Numbered from the stretch's first letter, positions 51,097 through 60,800 are shown. The stretch is 64,000 nucleotides of DNA from Mangrovibacterium marinum (GCF_003046625.1 NZ_QAAD01000001.1:248001-312000); one strand, 5' to 3'. The notes: generated by a model from the sequence alone, not told the origin. A program made the numbers and translations.

Positions 51097-51837
51097 GTGG
51101 GAAAGAATAAACTGAAGAAATTTGCAGAAATGGAGACCTTCACAAACACCATCCAGTCTCCGATGCAGCAGCCCGACCAAGCTGATCACGAATTAAAAGG
51201 AAACTGGAACAAGCACTTTTTTAAAAACGACAATCCCATCATTCTCGAACTGGGATGCGGCAAAGGTGAATATTCGGTTTCCCTGGCCAAGTTCTTCCCC
51301 GATAAAAACTTCGTTGGGGTCGATATTAAAGGTGCCCGGATGTGGAAAGGCGCTAAAATGGCCATTGAGCAAGGCGTGAACAACGTAGGCTTTTTGCGCA
51401 CCAGCATCGAGATTATCCACAAATTTTTTGCCCCGGGCGAAGTGCAGGAGATCTGGCTTACCTTCCCCGACCCCCAGATGAAGAGCACCCGCAAACGGCT
51501 CACAGCAACCAACTTCATGGAGATCTACCGAAATATTTTGGCCCCGGATGGCATCATCAACCTGAAAACCGACAGTAGCTTTCAGTATCACTACACGCTG
51601 GAAATGGTGAAGGAGAATGAGTTGGAAATTATTGCCAACACCGACAACCTTTATCAGTCCGACATCCTGAATGACGTTCTTTCCATTCAAACTTTTTACG
51701 AAAAGCAGTGGCGCGAACGGGGAATCGATATCAAATACCTGGCATTTAAACTCAGTCACGACAAGCCCCTACGCGAGTCTGATGTAGAGATTGAAAAAGA
51801 CCCCTACCGAAGCTTCGGCCGGTCGGCCAGAGAATAG
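51097..51837 (+). CDS. trmB: tRNA (guanine-N7)-methyltransferase
   Basis: 246 residues. MGKNKLKKFAEMETFTN is the N-terminus common in this phylum. AdoMet motif LELGCGKGEYSVSLAKFFP, then FVGVDIKGARMWKGA, and the TrmB motif IWLTFPDPQMKSTRKRLT. It forms m7G46 in the tRNA variable loop. A hairpin repeat of the GAGGG-TTTCACT type starts 7 nt past the stop. Confidence 0.96.
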   Translation: MGKNKLKKFAEMETFTNTIQSPMQQPDQADHELKGNWNKHFFKNDNPIILELGCGKGEYSVSLAKFFPDKNFVGVDIKGARMWKGAKMAIEQGVNNVGFLRTSIEIIHKFFAPGEVQEIWLTFPDPQMKSTRKRLTATNFMEIYRNILAPDGIINLKTDSSFQYHYTLEMVKENELEIIANTDNLYQSDILNDVLSIQTFYEKQWRERGIDIKYLAFKLSHDKPLRESDVEIEKDPYRSFGRSARE

Positions 51838-51843
51838 TCACTT

Positions 51844-51917
51844 ATTGAGGGTTTCACTACAAGTGAAGCCCTCAATGGGTTGACTACTCTAGTTTGACTT
51901 GGTGTGAAACCCTCAAT
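51844..51917. repeat. GAGGG-TTTCACT hairpin (ATTG/CAAT arms) with an extra half-site
   Basis: ATTGAGGGTTTCACT pairs with AGTGAAGCCCTCAAT (51844-51876), and GTGTGAAACCCTCAAT repeats one arm at 51902-51917. It lies between trmB and the alkyltransferase-like gene. Confidence 0.8.
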
Positions 51918-51934
51918 GGCAAATCCCGCAATTT

Positions 51935-52267
51935 ATGAACGACTTTTTCGACATGGTTTACCAGGTTGTACGCCTTATTCCTCCGGGGCGCGTTACCAGC
52001 TACGGCGCCATTGCCCGCTACCTGGGCACCGGGCAATCGGCCCGCATGGTCGGATGGGCCATGAACAAAGCCGGAGCACAACCGGTTTATGTTCCGGCAC
52101 ACCGGGTCGTAAATGCCCAGGGCCTGCTTAGCGGCAAACACAACTTCGGAAACTCTTCGGCAATGGAGGACTTACTTTTGAGTGAAGGAATTCGCGTTGA
52201 GAACAATCAAATTATTAACTTTGCCGAAGTTTTCTGGGATCCGACAAAAGAACTAATGATCGAATAA
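51935..52267 (+). CDS. Alkyltransferase-like protein (ATL/MGMT-type DNA-binding domain)
   Basis: 110 residues, only the MGMT C-terminal domain. The helix-turn-helix (PPGRVTSYGAIARYLG), the Arg-finger region (SARMVGWAMNKAG) and the active-site loop are recognisable, but the loop reads VPAHRVVN where true alkyltransferases have PCHRV; the acceptor Cys is Ala. ATL proteins bind O6-alkylguanine and route it to nucleotide-excision repair without removing the alkyl group. It sits alone between trmB and mrp. Confidence 0.92.
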   Translation: MNDFFDMVYQVVRLIPPGRVTSYGAIARYLGTGQSARMVGWAMNKAGAQPVYVPAHRVVNAQGLLSGKHNFGNSSAMEDLLLSEGIRVENNQIINFAEVFWDPTKELMIE

Positions 52268-52349
52268 AACTTTTAACCCGACTTTAGTTCAGGTGAAAAA
52301 GTAAAATTTTCAAGAGCCCGAAAACAAAAAATATTAAACACATACAGCT

Positions 52350-53462
52350 ATGAGTGAAGCACGCAAAATAATCGTTCCGAAAACGGTAACCGACAGCTTA
52401 AGCAAAGTTGTTTATCCGGGTTCTAAAGAGAATATCGTGGCCATGGACATGGTTCAGGAAATCCGCATTGCCGGGAAAAAAATAACCTTTTCGCTGGTCT
52501 TTCAGCGCTCCGACGATCAAAACATCCCGGTAGTCATCAAAGCCTGCGAAGACATGCTGATTGAAGAGCTGGGGCAGGATATTGAAATCCGCGGTAACAT
52601 CACCGCCAAAGCCATCCACCAGATGGAGCGGCCGGTACTGCCTAACGTTAAAAACATCATTGCTGTTTCGTCGGGCAAAGGCGGCGTTGGAAAATCAACC
52701 GTATCGGTAAACCTGGCTGTGGCACTGGCCAAAACCGGCGCCAAAGTAGGTTTAATTGATGCCGACATTTACGGCCCCTCGATCCCCAAAATGTTTGGCG
52801 TTGAAGGCGAACGTCCGGTGGGCGTAGTGGTTGACGGTCACGAAATGATTGAGCCTGTTGAACAGTTCGGCGTTAAAATGTTGTCAATCGGGTTCTTCGT
52901 ATCGCAGGACGATGCGCTGGTATGGCGAGGGCCAATGGCTTCGAACGCCTTAAAACAGCTGATCAAAGACGGCAACTGGGGCGAGCTCGACTATATGCTG
53001 ATCGACCTTCCTCCGGGCACCAGCGACATTCACCTCACCCTGGTACAAACCGTTCCGGTAACCGGAGCCATCATCGTTACAACGCCGCAGGATGTCGCTT
53101 TGGCCGATGTGGTGAAAGGCGTGAGCATGTTCCGCAGCAAGACCGTTGATGTACCGGTACTCGGCTTGGTTGAAAATATGGCCTGGTTTACGCCCGAAGA
53201 ACTGCCGGACAACAAATACTATATTTTTGGCAAAGATGGTGGTAAAGATTTAGCCGAAGCTCTGCAAATTCCTTTGCTCGGTCAAATCCCGATTGTACAA
53301 GGCATCCGCGAAGGTGGCGACGATGGCACGCCTGTTGCCAGCGACGAAACGTCGCCCATGGGCCGGGCATTCCTGGAGGTAGCTGCAACAACCATCCGCG
53401 AAACCGAACGCCGCAACGCCGAGCACGATCCAACAAAAAAGGTGAAGGTTAGCCGCAAATAA
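52350..53462 (+). CDS. Mrp/NBP35-family ATP-binding protein
   Basis: 370 residues. An N-terminal MIP18/DUF59-like domain (about 1-90) precedes a P-loop NTPase with deviant Walker A SSGKGGVGKSTVSVNLA, DADIYGPSIPKMFG, and LIDLPPGTSDIHLT. The usual CxxC before YIFG is absent: it reads ENMAWFTPEELPDNKYYIFG. Mrp/ApbC proteins carry Fe-S clusters on such Cys, so binding here would need other residues. A hairpin repeat lies after the stop. Confidence 0.94.
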   Translation: MSEARKIIVPKTVTDSLSKVVYPGSKENIVAMDMVQEIRIAGKKITFSLVFQRSDDQNIPVVIKACEDMLIEELGQDIEIRGNITAKAIHQMERPVLPNVKNIIAVSSGKGGVGKSTVSVNLAVALAKTGAKVGLIDADIYGPSIPKMFGVEGERPVGVVVDGHEMIEPVEQFGVKMLSIGFFVSQDDALVWRGPMASNALKQLIKDGNWGELDYMLIDLPPGTSDIHLTLVQTVPVTGAIIVTTPQDVALADVVKGVSMFRSKTVDVPVLGLVENMAWFTPEELPDNKYYIFGKDGGKDLAEALQIPLLGQIPIVQGIREGGDDGTPVASDETSPMGRAFLEVAATTIRETERRNAEHDPTKKVKVSRK

Positions 53463-53490
53463 AACATGACATCTAGTCAAAGATGTTAGC

Positions 53491-53523
53491 ATTGAGGGTT
53501 TCACTCCGAGTGAAGCCCTCAAT
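53491..53523. repeat. GAGGG-TTTCACT hairpin (ATTG/CAAT arms)
   Basis: ATTGAGGGTTTCACT and AGTGAAGCCCTCAAT form a 15-bp stem with a CCG loop, 28 nt after the mrp stop. It may act as a transcript end. Confidence 0.8.
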
Positions 53524-53708
53524 TCGTTTTGGCACCATAAGGCTCCCGCAATCCCGAACAAACGAAGCTTGGCTTTCCTTCAAATTTCGTATTATTGCTA
53601 AACAAAGCTGACGGCCGAAAAAGGAAGAACCGGCTTATGCTTTTTGGCTGGTCAAAAGCAATATTATCCGCTTTATTCAGTTATCCCTAAAGTGAAAAAA
53701 CATCCGGA

Positions 53709-56700
53709 TTGAAGACGAACTTATCACATAAATTTTTGCTGCTGTTTTTATTGGTTATTCTGGGCGGTTGCTCCACCGAAAAGAATACGGCAGTCACACG
53801 TACCTATCACAACGTTACCTCGCGCTATAACATCTATTTCAACGGCAAAGAAAGTTTAAAGGCTGGCCTGGAACGTATCGATCAGTCGGTTGATGACGAC
53901 TTCACCCGGATCCTGCCGGTATATAAGGCCAGCATGACAGGTGCCGAGCGCCTGGCCTCGGCGGAAATGGATAATGCAATCCTAAAAGCATCGAAGCTGA
54001 TAAAGATTCACTCGCTGACTAAAAAACCCAAAAGACGACGAATCCGCTCGGCAGCCTATAAAAATCTGGCCAGCAAAGATGAATACAACAACTGGGTCGA
54101 CGACAGCTATCTGCTAATGGGTAAAGCTTACTTTTACCAGAAGAAGTTCCCACAGGCCATGGAAAACTTCAACTATGTAATCCGCAAATACAGCCAAGAG
54201 CCATCGCGTTTTGAAGCCCTGATCTGGTTGCTGCGCTGCTACTCGGAGCAGGAGCGTTACAGCGAGGCCATGGAAGTGATCAAAGACATTGATGCCAGCC
54301 TGGATTTTCCAAAAAAACTGGATCAGGAGTTCTCGCTGGCCGTGGCCGACTTTCACCTGAAACAAAAAGAATACGAGGAAACCATCCCGGCGCTGAAAGC
54401 AGTGCTGCGCAAACCGGCAAACCGAGCCGACAAAGCCCGTTACAGCTACATCCTGGCACAACTGTACAAAGAAACCGGCAATAACCAGCTGGCCATTGAA
54501 ACCTTCAGAAAGGCAGCCAAATTAAGTCCTTCATACATGATGGCCTTTAACGCCCGCATTAATGCAGCAGGGGTGTTTACCGAAAACGAAAACCTGGACA
54601 AGCTCGTTCTGGAGCTCAATAAAATGCTGAAGGACGAAAAGAACCACGAGTTCCGCGACCAGATTTATTATGCCCTGGCCAACATCGACAAACGCCGGGA
54701 AAACAAAACCGCGGCTATCGAAAACTACCGCCTTTCATCAGCTACCAGCATCAGCAACGACTATCAAAAAGCCTTGTCATGCCTCACCCTGGCCGACATC
54801 TACTTTACCGATCAGATTTACAAGGAAGCCCGTGCCTACTACGACAGTGCCATGATGGTAATTGACAACAGCTACCCGAACTATGCCTTTATTGCGGATC
54901 GGCACAAAAGCCTCGTTCTGCTCACAAACAACCTGCTAACCGTAGAACGGGAAGATAGCCTGCAAGCGCTGGCCCTAATGAGCGAAGCCGACAGAAACCG
55001 GAAGATAGACAGCTGGATTAAGGCAGAACGCGATGCCGAGATGGCCCGCAAACAGCAGGAAGCCCAGGAACGTATGGATCGGAATTTCTACCGTATGAAC
55101 CAGGCTCGGGGAAGCCTGAGCCAACAACAAAGCTCGGGCTGGTATTTTTACAATTCATCAACAATCACCCTGGGGAAAATTGAGTTTGAACAGGAATGGG
55201 GCAAACGCAAACTGGAAGACAACTGGCGCCGGAAAAATAAAAACCAGTTCTCGGAAATTGAGCAGGACGAACTGGCTGAAGAAACCGCCAAGGACTCGAC
55301 CAAAGTGGAAGAACCCCGCGAAAACGATAAGCTGAAGCGCGCCTATTACCTGCAGGATCTGCCGCTGACCGACGCTCAAATGCGCGCCTCGAACATCCGC
55401 ATTCGAGATGCCTTGTTCAACGCCGGCCGGATCTTTAAACAAGACTATGAAAACTATCCGATGGCCATCGACGAGTACGAAGACCTGCTGCAACGTTACG
55501 ATGAAAATATTTATAAGCTGACCACTTATTTCGAACTATGGGATCTGTACGCTAAAATTGGCAACCGAAGCAAGTCCGATTATTACAAACAACTGATTGT
55601 GAACGGCTATCCCAACAGCAAATATGCGCAGTACCTGGTCAATCCGAACTATTTTATCGAACTGGAAGCGCATCGCGACAGCATAAACCGCCTGTATCAG
55701 CAGGCTTTCAGCCTATACAAACAGGGCGACTACAACCAGGCCGGGCAGTATGCCAGCAAACTGCAAACTATGGATGCCGACACCATCCTGTTGGCTAAAG
55801 CGGCATTTATCGAGACCATTGCGAAAGGCGAAAAAGGCAGCTTCGAACAGTTCGGAACCTACCTGGATCAGTATATGGCGAACTATCCGGCCTCGCCCGC
55901 CAAGCCGATGGCCGAACGAATCCGCCAACTCATTCAGGACAGCACCCTGGTTGATTATCAAAAGCTGGTGGCTTCGGGCTACCTGAACGACAAGATTGTG
56001 AATGACGAACTACTGGCCGAAAAGAACCAGGTACAGGATGAATTTAACGGCAAGTTTTCGTACGACGAGGAGCTGCTGCACTATTTCGTGATTGCCTTCA
56101 ACCGTACGGCTCAGGTAGACATTAACCGACTGAAATTCGACATTGCCAACTACAATATCGACCACTATATGAAAACCGATTTCGATCTTGAAGTGGAACC
56201 GCTCAACGCCCAAACAAGCCTGCTGTCGGTGCGCACCATTCCAAACAAGGAACAAGCGCTGATTTATTTCAGGTCGATCATCCGGAAGCCCGAAGTTTAC
56301 GCCACACTGCGTGGCGTTGATTACGTGAATTTTGTCGTTTCAACCTACAACTACCGCGAGCTGAAGGCCGACCACAACACCGAGGATTACCTGAAATTCT
56401 TCCTTAAAAATTACAGCCGCTTTATTGGCGGTGACTTCCCCGAGGGTGAACTGCCCGAACCGGAAGAACTGATGGCCAAAGCCATGGAAGAAGATCAAAA
56501 GCTGGAAGAACGCGGTACATTTGTGATGGTAACACCCGAAGTGAAAACCGAACTTTACAGCCGTACGGCCGATGCACCGCACAGCTTTGCCATTGCCATT
56601 CAGGATCGCGATTTCAAGCTGAAAGGAATGCTCGACCAATTTGCCCGCTTCAACAAAGAGGAATTTGGGAGTCTCCGCTTATCGACCGATGCCAAGGTAT

Positions 56701-57383
56701 TTGGCGACTATCAGCTACTTGTAGTATCACCGCTGAGCAATGCCGAACAGGCCATGAGCTATTTCCGGCGCGTGATCACCAACCGCAGCCTGTTCGATGA
56801 GTTAGGCGATCGCAGCTACCGCAATTTCATCATCAGCAATACCAACCTTCAAACGCTCACAGGAAGCCACGATGTAAACGAGTATATGAACTTCTTCCGC
56901 GAATATTACATCAGCGGGGAGGCACTTAAAAGCCCGCAAAACACGCCCAATCAGTCATCCGAAACAACAACCAAGCCTGCCGAAAAGAACGCTCCGGCTG
57001 TAACACCTAGCCTGTTTAGAGCAAGCATGAACAGCGAACACAGCTTCGTACTACTGCTTCCGGCACAAACGGTTGATCAGGAGAAATTGCTCGATGACAT
57101 CGAAGCACACAACGATCAGTTCGACCCGGAAGGCAAATTGCGAATTGAATTGCAGCCCTACAACGACCAACAGGTCATGGTGCGTGTTTTCCCATTTGCC
57201 GATAGCGACCGTGCGATGAATTACCTGCAAAACCTGGTGCGCGACCAGCAAGTTTATGGTCCACTTGGCGAGCTGGAATACCGCAATTTCGTTATTTCGG
57301 AAGCAAACATCGACTTGCTGCTTGAACGCAAAAACTTAAGTGATTACATGAAGTTTTATAAAGAGAACTACCTTTCGCGTTAA
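53709..57383 (+). CDS. Large TPR lipoprotein of the PorW/SprE type (type IX secretion)
   Basis: 1224 residues. The start is a TTG at 53709: the signal MKTNLSHKFLLLFLLVILGG with a lipobox Cys begins there, and the nearby GTG is out of frame. A long TPR region (about 110-730) is followed by three diverged repeats of about 110 residues at the C-terminus, starting near 786, 957 and 1110; each has an HxFxI-type strand, a V-R-x-F segment, YRNFVIS (or variant) and YMKFF-type end. The length exceeds typical PorW/SprE proteins, but the architecture and the porX neighbour support this call. It should act at the periplasmic side of the outer membrane in type IX secretion. Confidence 0.9.
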   Translation: MKTNLSHKFLLLFLLVILGGCSTEKNTAVTRTYHNVTSRYNIYFNGKESLKAGLERIDQSVDDDFTRILPVYKASMTGAERLASAEMDNAILKASKLIKIHSLTKKPKRRRIRSAAYKNLASKDEYNNWVDDSYLLMGKAYFYQKKFPQAMENFNYVIRKYSQEPSRFEALIWLLRCYSEQERYSEAMEVIKDIDASLDFPKKLDQEFSLAVADFHLKQKEYEETIPALKAVLRKPANRADKARYSYILAQLYKETGNNQLAIETFRKAAKLSPSYMMAFNARINAAGVFTENENLDKLVLELNKMLKDEKNHEFRDQIYYALANIDKRRENKTAAIENYRLSSATSISNDYQKALSCLTLADIYFTDQIYKEARAYYDSAMMVIDNSYPNYAFIADRHKSLVLLTNNLLTVEREDSLQALALMSEADRNRKIDSWIKAERDAEMARKQQEAQERMDRNFYRMNQARGSLSQQQSSGWYFYNSSTITLGKIEFEQEWGKRKLEDNWRRKNKNQFSEIEQDELAEETAKDSTKVEEPRENDKLKRAYYLQDLPLTDAQMRASNIRIRDALFNAGRIFKQDYENYPMAIDEYEDLLQRYDENIYKLTTYFELWDLYAKIGNRSKSDYYKQLIVNGYPNSKYAQYLVNPNYFIELEAHRDSINRLYQQAFSLYKQGDYNQAGQYASKLQTMDADTILLAKAAFIETIAKGEKGSFEQFGTYLDQYMANYPASPAKPMAERIRQLIQDSTLVDYQKLVASGYLNDKIVNDELLAEKNQVQDEFNGKFSYDEELLHYFVIAFNRTAQVDINRLKFDIANYNIDHYMKTDFDLEVEPLNAQTSLLSVRTIPNKEQALIYFRSIIRKPEVYATLRGVDYVNFVVSTYNYRELKADHNTEDYLKFFLKNYSRFIGGDFPEGELPEPEELMAKAMEEDQKLEERGTFVMVTPEVKTELYSRTADAPHSFAIAIQDRDFKLKGMLDQFARFNKEEFGSLRLSTDAKVFGDYQLLVVSPLSNAEQAMSYFRRVITNRSLFDELGDRSYRNFIISNTNLQTLTGSHDVNEYMNFFREYYISGEALKSPQNTPNQSSETTTKPAEKNAPAVTPSLFRASMNSEHSFVLLLPAQTVDQEKLLDDIEAHNDQFDPEGKLRIELQPYNDQQVMVRVFPFADSDRAMNYLQNLVRDQQVYGPLGELEYRNFVISEANIDLLLERKNLSDYMKFYKENYLSR

Positions 57384-57569
57384 GGTTAATCTTTGTTAAC
57401 AAGTGCCAACAACTCGCATAAAATTGCGATTATTAGCGTTAAATGGTAAGCGCTGTATGCTTCGAATTAGGACCGTGAAGCGTCAGTATTCGGAATGTGA
57501 GAGAGGATCCACTTAAAAACACAACCGTCGGCTATCACCAAAATGCCGGCTCCAATGAAAGTAAAATGT

Positions 57570-59126
57570 ATGAAAACAATCCGAATTTTATGGACCGACG
57601 ATGAAATCGATCTTTTACGTCCGCACATCATATTCCTCGAACAAAAAGGCTACCAGGTATCTACTTCGAGCAACGGCTCGGACGCTATTGATCTGGTACG
57701 CGATAATCACTTCGACATTATTTTTCTGGATGAAAATATGCCCGGGCTCACCGGCTTGCAAACTCTCACAGAGATTAAAAACCTGGAGCCGAACGTGCCG
57801 GTGGTCATGATCACCAAAAGTGAAGAGGAGGATATTATGGACCAGGCTATTGGGTCCAAGATTGCCGACTATCTGATTAAGCCGGTCAACCCCAAGCAAA
57901 TTCTTCTGTCCATCAAAAAGAATGTCGATCAGCATGAACTGGTGACCCGCAAAACCACTTCGGACTACCAAAGCGAATTTGGCAAAATCGGGATGCGCCT
58001 GAACGAGCGTTTGGATCACGAGGACTGGAAAGAGGTGTACCGCAAACTGGTCTTCTGGGAGCTGGAGCTCAGTGCTTCCATGGATTCGACGATGGACGAA
58101 ATCCTGCAAATGCAAAAAGCAGAGGCGAACAACAACTTTTCGCGCTACATCAAAAACAACTATCTGAGCTGGTTCGAGAAAGATCAAAAGGAGCGTCCCA
58201 TGCTCTCGCCCGATCTGTTTCGCCACAAGATCTTTCCCCTGCTCAACAAAACAGAGCGGGTATTTGTGCTGGTGATCGACAATCTGCGCTACGACCAGTT
58301 CAGGGTTCTTAGCAAGGTGATCAACCAATACTTTCTGACCGAAGAAGAAGAGCTTTATTACAGCATTCTGCCAACGGCAACCATGTATGCGCGCAATGCA
58401 ATTTTTGCCGGTCTCATGCCCTCGGAAATAGCACGCATCTATCCCAACTTCTGGGAAGAGGACGATAACGAAAGCCATAAGAATGTGCACGAAAAAGAGT
58501 TGTTGCAGGAGCAGATGAAGCGACTGGGGCGCTCCGAAAAAATGTATTTCGAAAAAGTTGGCAGCCTGAAAACCGGCAAAAAATTCCAGGAAACCTTAAC
58601 CCAGGTGCTTCAGAACAACCTGTCGGTTATGGTTTTCAATTTTGTGGATATGATTTCGCACGCCCGTACCGATACCGAGGTGATGCGCGAACTGGCCAGC
58701 GATGAAAAGGCCTACCGCTCATTGACCCTCAGCTGGTTTAACCATTCGTTTTTGCTGGAGCTACTGAAAAGCCTGGCCGAAAACCAAGTGAAGGTGGTCA
58801 TAACCACCGACCACGGAACAGTGCGCGTAAACAATGCACTGAAGGTTGTTGGCGACCGCGAAACGGTAACCAACCTGCGCTATAAACTGGGGCGTAACCT
58901 GAATTATAACCCGAAAGAAGTTTTTGAGATCGCGCAGCCAGAAAAGGCATTCCTGCCGGGACGAAATGTAAGCTCCAGGTTCATTTTTGCCTGTAACGAC
59001 GATTTTTTGGCCTACCCCAACAACTACAACCATTACGTGCAGTACTACCGCGATACTTTTCAGCATGGCGGTATCTCGATGGAAGAAATGATTGTTCCGG
59101 TGGTAACCCTCAAGCCCAAGAGCTAA
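57570..59126 (+). CDS. porX: PorX-type response regulator with PglZ domain
   Basis: 518 residues from MKTIRILWTDDEIDLL; the frame extends nine codons upstream. A receiver domain (1-120) has acceptor Asp in FLDENMPG and Lys in YLIKPV. A helical linker leads to a PglZ/alkaline-phosphatase-like domain (about 220-500) with VIDNLRYDQF, the Thr/Asp site AMYARNAIF, and TTDHGT. PorX controls type IX secretion, and its PglZ domain cleaves signalling oligonucleotides in studied species. It lies 186 bp after the PorW-like gene. Its stop overlaps the convergent mlaF-type gene by 4 nt. Confidence 0.95.
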   Translation: MKTIRILWTDDEIDLLRPHIIFLEQKGYQVSTSSNGSDAIDLVRDNHFDIIFLDENMPGLTGLQTLTEIKNLEPNVPVVMITKSEEEDIMDQAIGSKIADYLIKPVNPKQILLSIKKNVDQHELVTRKTTSDYQSEFGKIGMRLNERLDHEDWKEVYRKLVFWELELSASMDSTMDEILQMQKAEANNNFSRYIKNNYLSWFEKDQKERPMLSPDLFRHKIFPLLNKTERVFVLVIDNLRYDQFRVLSKVINQYFLTEEEELYYSILPTATMYARNAIFAGLMPSEIARIYPNFWEEDDNESHKNVHEKELLQEQMKRLGRSEKMYFEKVGSLKTGKKFQETLTQVLQNNLSVMVFNFVDMISHARTDTEVMRELASDEKAYRSLTLSWFNHSFLLELLKSLAENQVKVVITTDHGTVRVNNALKVVGDRETVTNLRYKLGRNLNYNPKEVFEIAQPEKAFLPGRNVSSRFIFACNDDFLAYPNNYNHYVQYYRDTFQHGGISMEEMIVPVVTLKPKS

Positions 59127-59893
59127 GAGCCGTTTTCGATTCGGGCATCACGCATTTCCTTGTATTGGCGATTGGCGAAAACGAACTCTTCGAGTTTCTT
59201 GTTTTTAGCGTGAAGAATTTCGGACTTACTGCCAATCCATCCCATTTCGCCCTCGCTGATAAACAAGATCTTGTCACCGATCTCCATCACCGAGTTCATA
59301 TCGTGCGTATTGATGATGGTGGTCATATTCAGGTCAACGGTCAAATCGTGAATCAGGCTGTCGATCACCAGCGATGTTTCCGGATCGAGCCCCGAATTTG
59401 GCTCGTCGCAAAACAGGTATTTGGGATTCAGAACGATGGCCCGGGCAATGGCAACACGCTTTTGCATACCACCCGATATTTCGGCCGGCGAAAGGCGAAA
59501 AGCCTCAGGTTTAATATTCACCCGATCCAGGCAATAGGCCACCCGTTCTTCCTTTTCTTTAGCTGTTTGATTGGTAAACATATCCATCGGGAAGCGCACA
59601 TTTTCGGCCACCGTCAGCGAGTCGAACAAAGCGCCGCCCTGAAAAACCATGCCCATTTCCTGGCGCAGGCGCTTGCGCTCCTTCATTTTCATGCGCGTAA
59701 AGTTTCGGTCGTCGTAATAGATTTCGCCCTGATCAACCTCGTGCAAACCAACGATCGACTTCAGCAGAACCGTTTTGCCCGATCCGCTCCGCCCAATAAT
59801 CAGGTTGGTTTGTCCTTTCTGAAACTCGGTTGTAATGCCCTTGAGCACCATTTTGCTGTCAAACGACTTGATGATATTCTCGACTCGAATCAT
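59123..59893 (-). CDS. mlaF: ABC transporter ATPase of the lipid-asymmetry (Mla) type
   Basis: 256 residues from MIRVENIIKSFDSK. Walker A GRSGSGKTVLLKS, signature EISGGMQKRVAIARA, Walker B YLFCDEPNSGLDP, switch His in INTHDMNSV. The match is to MlaF/YrbF, the ATPase of the MCE-type phospholipid transporter. It starts inside the stop codon of the permease (TAATG, 1-nt overlap), so the two are translationally coupled. Confidence 0.93.
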   Translation of the reverse strand: MIRVENIIKSFDSKMVLKGITTEFQKGQTNLIIGRSGSGKTVLLKSIVGLHEVDQGEIYYDDRNFTRMKMKERKRLRQEMGMVFQGGALFDSLTVAENVRFPMDMFTNQTAKEKEERVAYCLDRVNIKPEAFRLSPAEISGGMQKRVAIARAIVLNPKYLFCDEPNSGLDPETSLVIDSLIHDLTVDLNMTTIINTHDMNSVMEIGDKILFISEGEMGWIGSKSEILHAKNKKLEEFVFANRQYKEMRDARIENGS

Positions 59894-60630
59894 TACATTA
59901 AAAGTTGTGTTAAAATTAAGTCCCAAATCAGGATCAAGATATTGGTGGTTACCACAGCCCGGGTGCTGGCTGCACCAACTTCGAAAGCCCCGCCCTCAAC
60001 AAAATAACCGAAATAAGCGGGAATGGAAGAAACCAAAAAGCCGAACACCAGGGATTTCACCATTGAAAAGCCCACATAATGCGGATTGAACAAATACTGT
60101 ACACCGTTCAGGTACTCAGCAGCCGTAATGGCTCCCACCCCGGGACCAACCAGCAACCCGCCAATCAAGCCGAAAAACACACTGATGACATACAGAAAAG
60201 GGAAAATAAAAACCACCGCCACAATCTTGGGAAGAATCAAATAGCTTGCCGGGTTCACGCCCATAATTTCCAGCGAGTCGATCTGCTCGGTCACACGCAT
60301 ACTCCCAATTTCGGAGGTAATGTTGGAGCCGATTTTCCCGGCCAGGATCAAGCCCAGTATGGTTGATGAAAATTCCAGAATCAAGGTATCCCGGTTTCCC
60401 AAGCCAATCAGGTAGGAGGGCAAAAACGGATTCTGCATATTGTAGGCAACTTGCAGGGTGATAATCCCGCCCATGAAGATCGAGATGATCACCACCAGTC
60501 CCACCGTATTAACCCCCAGTGCATCGATTTCGGAGAACAAGCGTTTGACGTAAACCTTATGCCGTTCCGGCTTCGAAAAAACCTTGGTTAAAAGGCTAAA
60601 ATACCTTCCTGCATGATAAAAGAAGTGCAT
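59893..60630 (-). CDS. mlaE: MlaE-type permease
   Basis: 245 residues starting at MHFFYHAGRYFSLL (60630); the long frame upstream to 61071 has no MlaE similarity and overlaps the divergent gene. Five or six hydrophobic segments with the MlaE core: GVNTVGLVVIISIFMGGIITLQVAYN, RVTEQIDSLEIMGVNP and YLILPKIVAVVFIFPFL. It forms the membrane part of a lipid transporter with MlaF. No mlaD (MCE) gene is adjacent within the window. Confidence 0.92.
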   Translation of the reverse strand: MHFFYHAGRYFSLLTKVFSKPERHKVYVKRLFSEIDALGVNTVGLVVIISIFMGGIITLQVAYNMQNPFLPSYLIGLGNRDTLILEFSSTILGLILAGKIGSNITSEIGSMRVTEQIDSLEIMGVNPASYLILPKIVAVVFIFPFLYVISVFFGLIGGLLVGPGVGAITAAEYLNGVQYLFNPHYVGFSMVKSLVFGFLVSSIPAYFGYFVEGGAFEVGAASTRAVVTTNILILIWDLILTQLLM

Positions 60631-60800
60631 AATCTGATGATTCCTGTTAGCCCGGCGACTGTGGCCGGGTAGTTTTGTTATCCTGCTAAAGGTACAAATT
60701 ATCCCCCAACATCGACCTTTTTCCTGCTTTGGGCTGCTGTACAAGAACTGCAAACATTCGAATTTCCCGGAAAAGACCCCCAAATCCTTCGGGAAATCGA

